DNA from: Angiostrongylus vasorum
Lineage: Eukaryota > Nematoda > Chromadorea > Rhabditida > Metastrongylidae
Assembly (NCBI GenBank): GCA_018806985.1
Contig: JADANN010000018.1
Location: 1,272,501 to 1,336,500 of the forward strand
DNA: 64,000 nt
Direction: 5' to 3'
Positions 62,713 through 64,000 of this stretch are shown in pieces (within the stretch, counting starts at the first letter, position 1; each line of letters starts with the position of its first letter). The translations under genes and the position numbers were made by a program. Under the pieces are notes generated by a model. It was not told the origin of the DNA and did not search any database. It saw only the letters and a program-made list of their open reading frames with translations.

Positions 62713-64000
62713 AGCCGAGAGGCCAGCATACCGCAGTGGTTAACGGTGCCGTCAATCAGGAAGCAAAGGCGTTGATTCGACCTCTCCCAACGCCCTCCCT
62801 CCAATCCACGTGGGAGCGCCTCAACGCGGCTATCTCTAGAAATGCAAGGAGAATTGAGTCGACCATATTTCTGTGACATTCATAAAGAGAATGAAATCCC
62901 TCAAGCAGAATCTGAAACAACACGCAAAATGTTTGAAGACCATTGTAGACTACGAATGCGGGGCAAAACGAATCGAATGCAAAAAGTGATGGAATTCGCT
63001 TAATAGATGTGATGACGACGAGTCGTGCAAAAAATATTCCTGATATTGTAGTATGCTGTACACTAGAGGGTTTGAAATGTAGGAAATTCCAATTGAGATC
63101 AACATTAGTGAAATTTCACGTTTTCCAAGTATTCTTTGATCAAACAGATTCTCCGTGTTCTCGCCACCCGTTGCGTATCAAAGATCCATATGTTTGTTTC
63201 TAATGTGTGCATTTGCTTGAGAGTAGTATTTATCGAGTAGATAAATTCCCTCTCAGTATTCAATATTATTAACTGTTTAAGCCAGGCAGGTTGCCAAATC
63301 AAGCAAAATTTTCCGTGCGACTCTTTAGTTCTCGATCAATTCTTGTCAAAGAAGTATTGTTCACTATAATCACCATTTCATTCTTTTACGCCAGGATTAC
63401 GGTGCACAAAATGATTGGAGTATTTGTTAAAATCCTCGAGTTATTGGGGGAACGTGACTGAAGGCTGCGCTCCTTATTTGCTATCCCCTTCAATCCTTTT
63501 TGAATGTTCTTTCATAGTTCCTGTGTTTTAGATATGCCGACGCAGTGAACGTAGTAGTACTGACCAAGGCAACGATATTGTGCACGCACTAGCAAACACT
63601 CACCAAATTTTTCGTGTGCACGATTTTTGTCCTTAGAACACCACTTCACATAGTATTGGAGAGGGTGAAGGTCAGTTTTACAAGAAAACGTTTTGGTTTT
63701 CACAAGAAAACATTATGGATTTCATTTGTATAGTCTGCGTTTCGAGCCCTTCATTCACATGAGACGCATCTCGAAGTTTGTAGCTCTGAGCACACCTATT
63801 TATTGACTAGTTATAATTATAGTTATGGTTGTGGTTTATTTCTGTCCGAATAGCACATATCTATATGAACGTCAGCATACTAGAACGGCAGCTCAACTTA
63901 GATGTAGCTTTCCGTGATCGGCTGAGCAATGACAATTATGTCATTCAAACCCTCCAATTCCAGGAGGAGTAGAGATGGTGTATGGAAAACATTCTGTATA
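62713..64000. other. Window end, no gene recognised
   Basis: A plus-strand stretch at about 62720-62990 has a GC-richer composition and a possible decayed frame (FCDIHKENEIPQAESETTRK), perhaps an old insertion. The rest is AT-rich without recognisable content. Confidence 0.4.

Overview
The window is eukaryotic and repeat-dense. The best guess is a clade V (strongylid/hookworm-type) nematode. Evidence: small exons with TTTCAG-like acceptors, no operon-like dense coding, and a repeat load of RTE-type LINEs, Penelope-like elements (PLEs) and tRNA-like short retroposons that I associate with hookworm-like genomes. The species assignment is inference.

Only one host gene is convincingly present: the 3' third of a HEATR5 gene (HEATR5A/B; Laa1 in yeast, soap-1 in C. 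elegans) on the + strand, 2496-21087. I could place 15 coding exons by homology, splice consensus and phase. They encode about 690 residues and end in the conserved C-terminal tail and stop at 21085-21087. The 5' two thirds lie upstream of the window. One exon may be missing between 13481 and 16780, and one junction (16961/18070) shows an unexplained extra base. A single orphan exon resembling UBC-9 (SUMO E2) lies at 48995-49045.

The rest is introns and intergenic DNA filled by mobile elements. RTE family 1 LINEs (about 3.3 kb, APE endonuclease plus RT, ending in ACAGGTGAT-type tandem repeats) occur as three long copies: A 7022-10031 with a perfect 14-bp target duplication, B 24231-27613, and C 54290-57550 (- strand). 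There are several fragments. RTE family 2 is represented by 11470-12850 (-), 31850-33175 (+) and 47215-47720 (+). Penelope-like elements with a C-terminal RT piece, a GIY-YIG endonuclease and a hammerhead-ribozyme-like 3' motif occur at 34492-36440 (a head-to-head inverted pair bounded by a 12-bp duplication), 43823-45527 (a second inverted pair), 53625-58120 (interrupted by LINE C) and 58933-60296 (12-bp duplication). Solo 3' ends are scattered elsewhere.

Three short repeat families recur. S1 is a tRNA-derived SINE of about 280 bp. M1 is a palindromic element of about 300-450 bp built from two inverted tRNA-like units, flanked by 11-15 bp duplications. R3 is a roughly 380-bp element whose sequence overlaps the 5' region of RTE family 2. 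DNA transposon remnants (one mariner-like, one Tc1/IS630-like with about 25-bp terminal inverted repeats), a degenerate minisatellite and a 0.5-kb tandem duplication complete the picture.

The nesting gives a relative chronology: RTE H before the PLE pair, and PLE P7/P8 before RTE C. No open reading frame among the mobile elements is intact; all carry frameshifts, stops or truncations.
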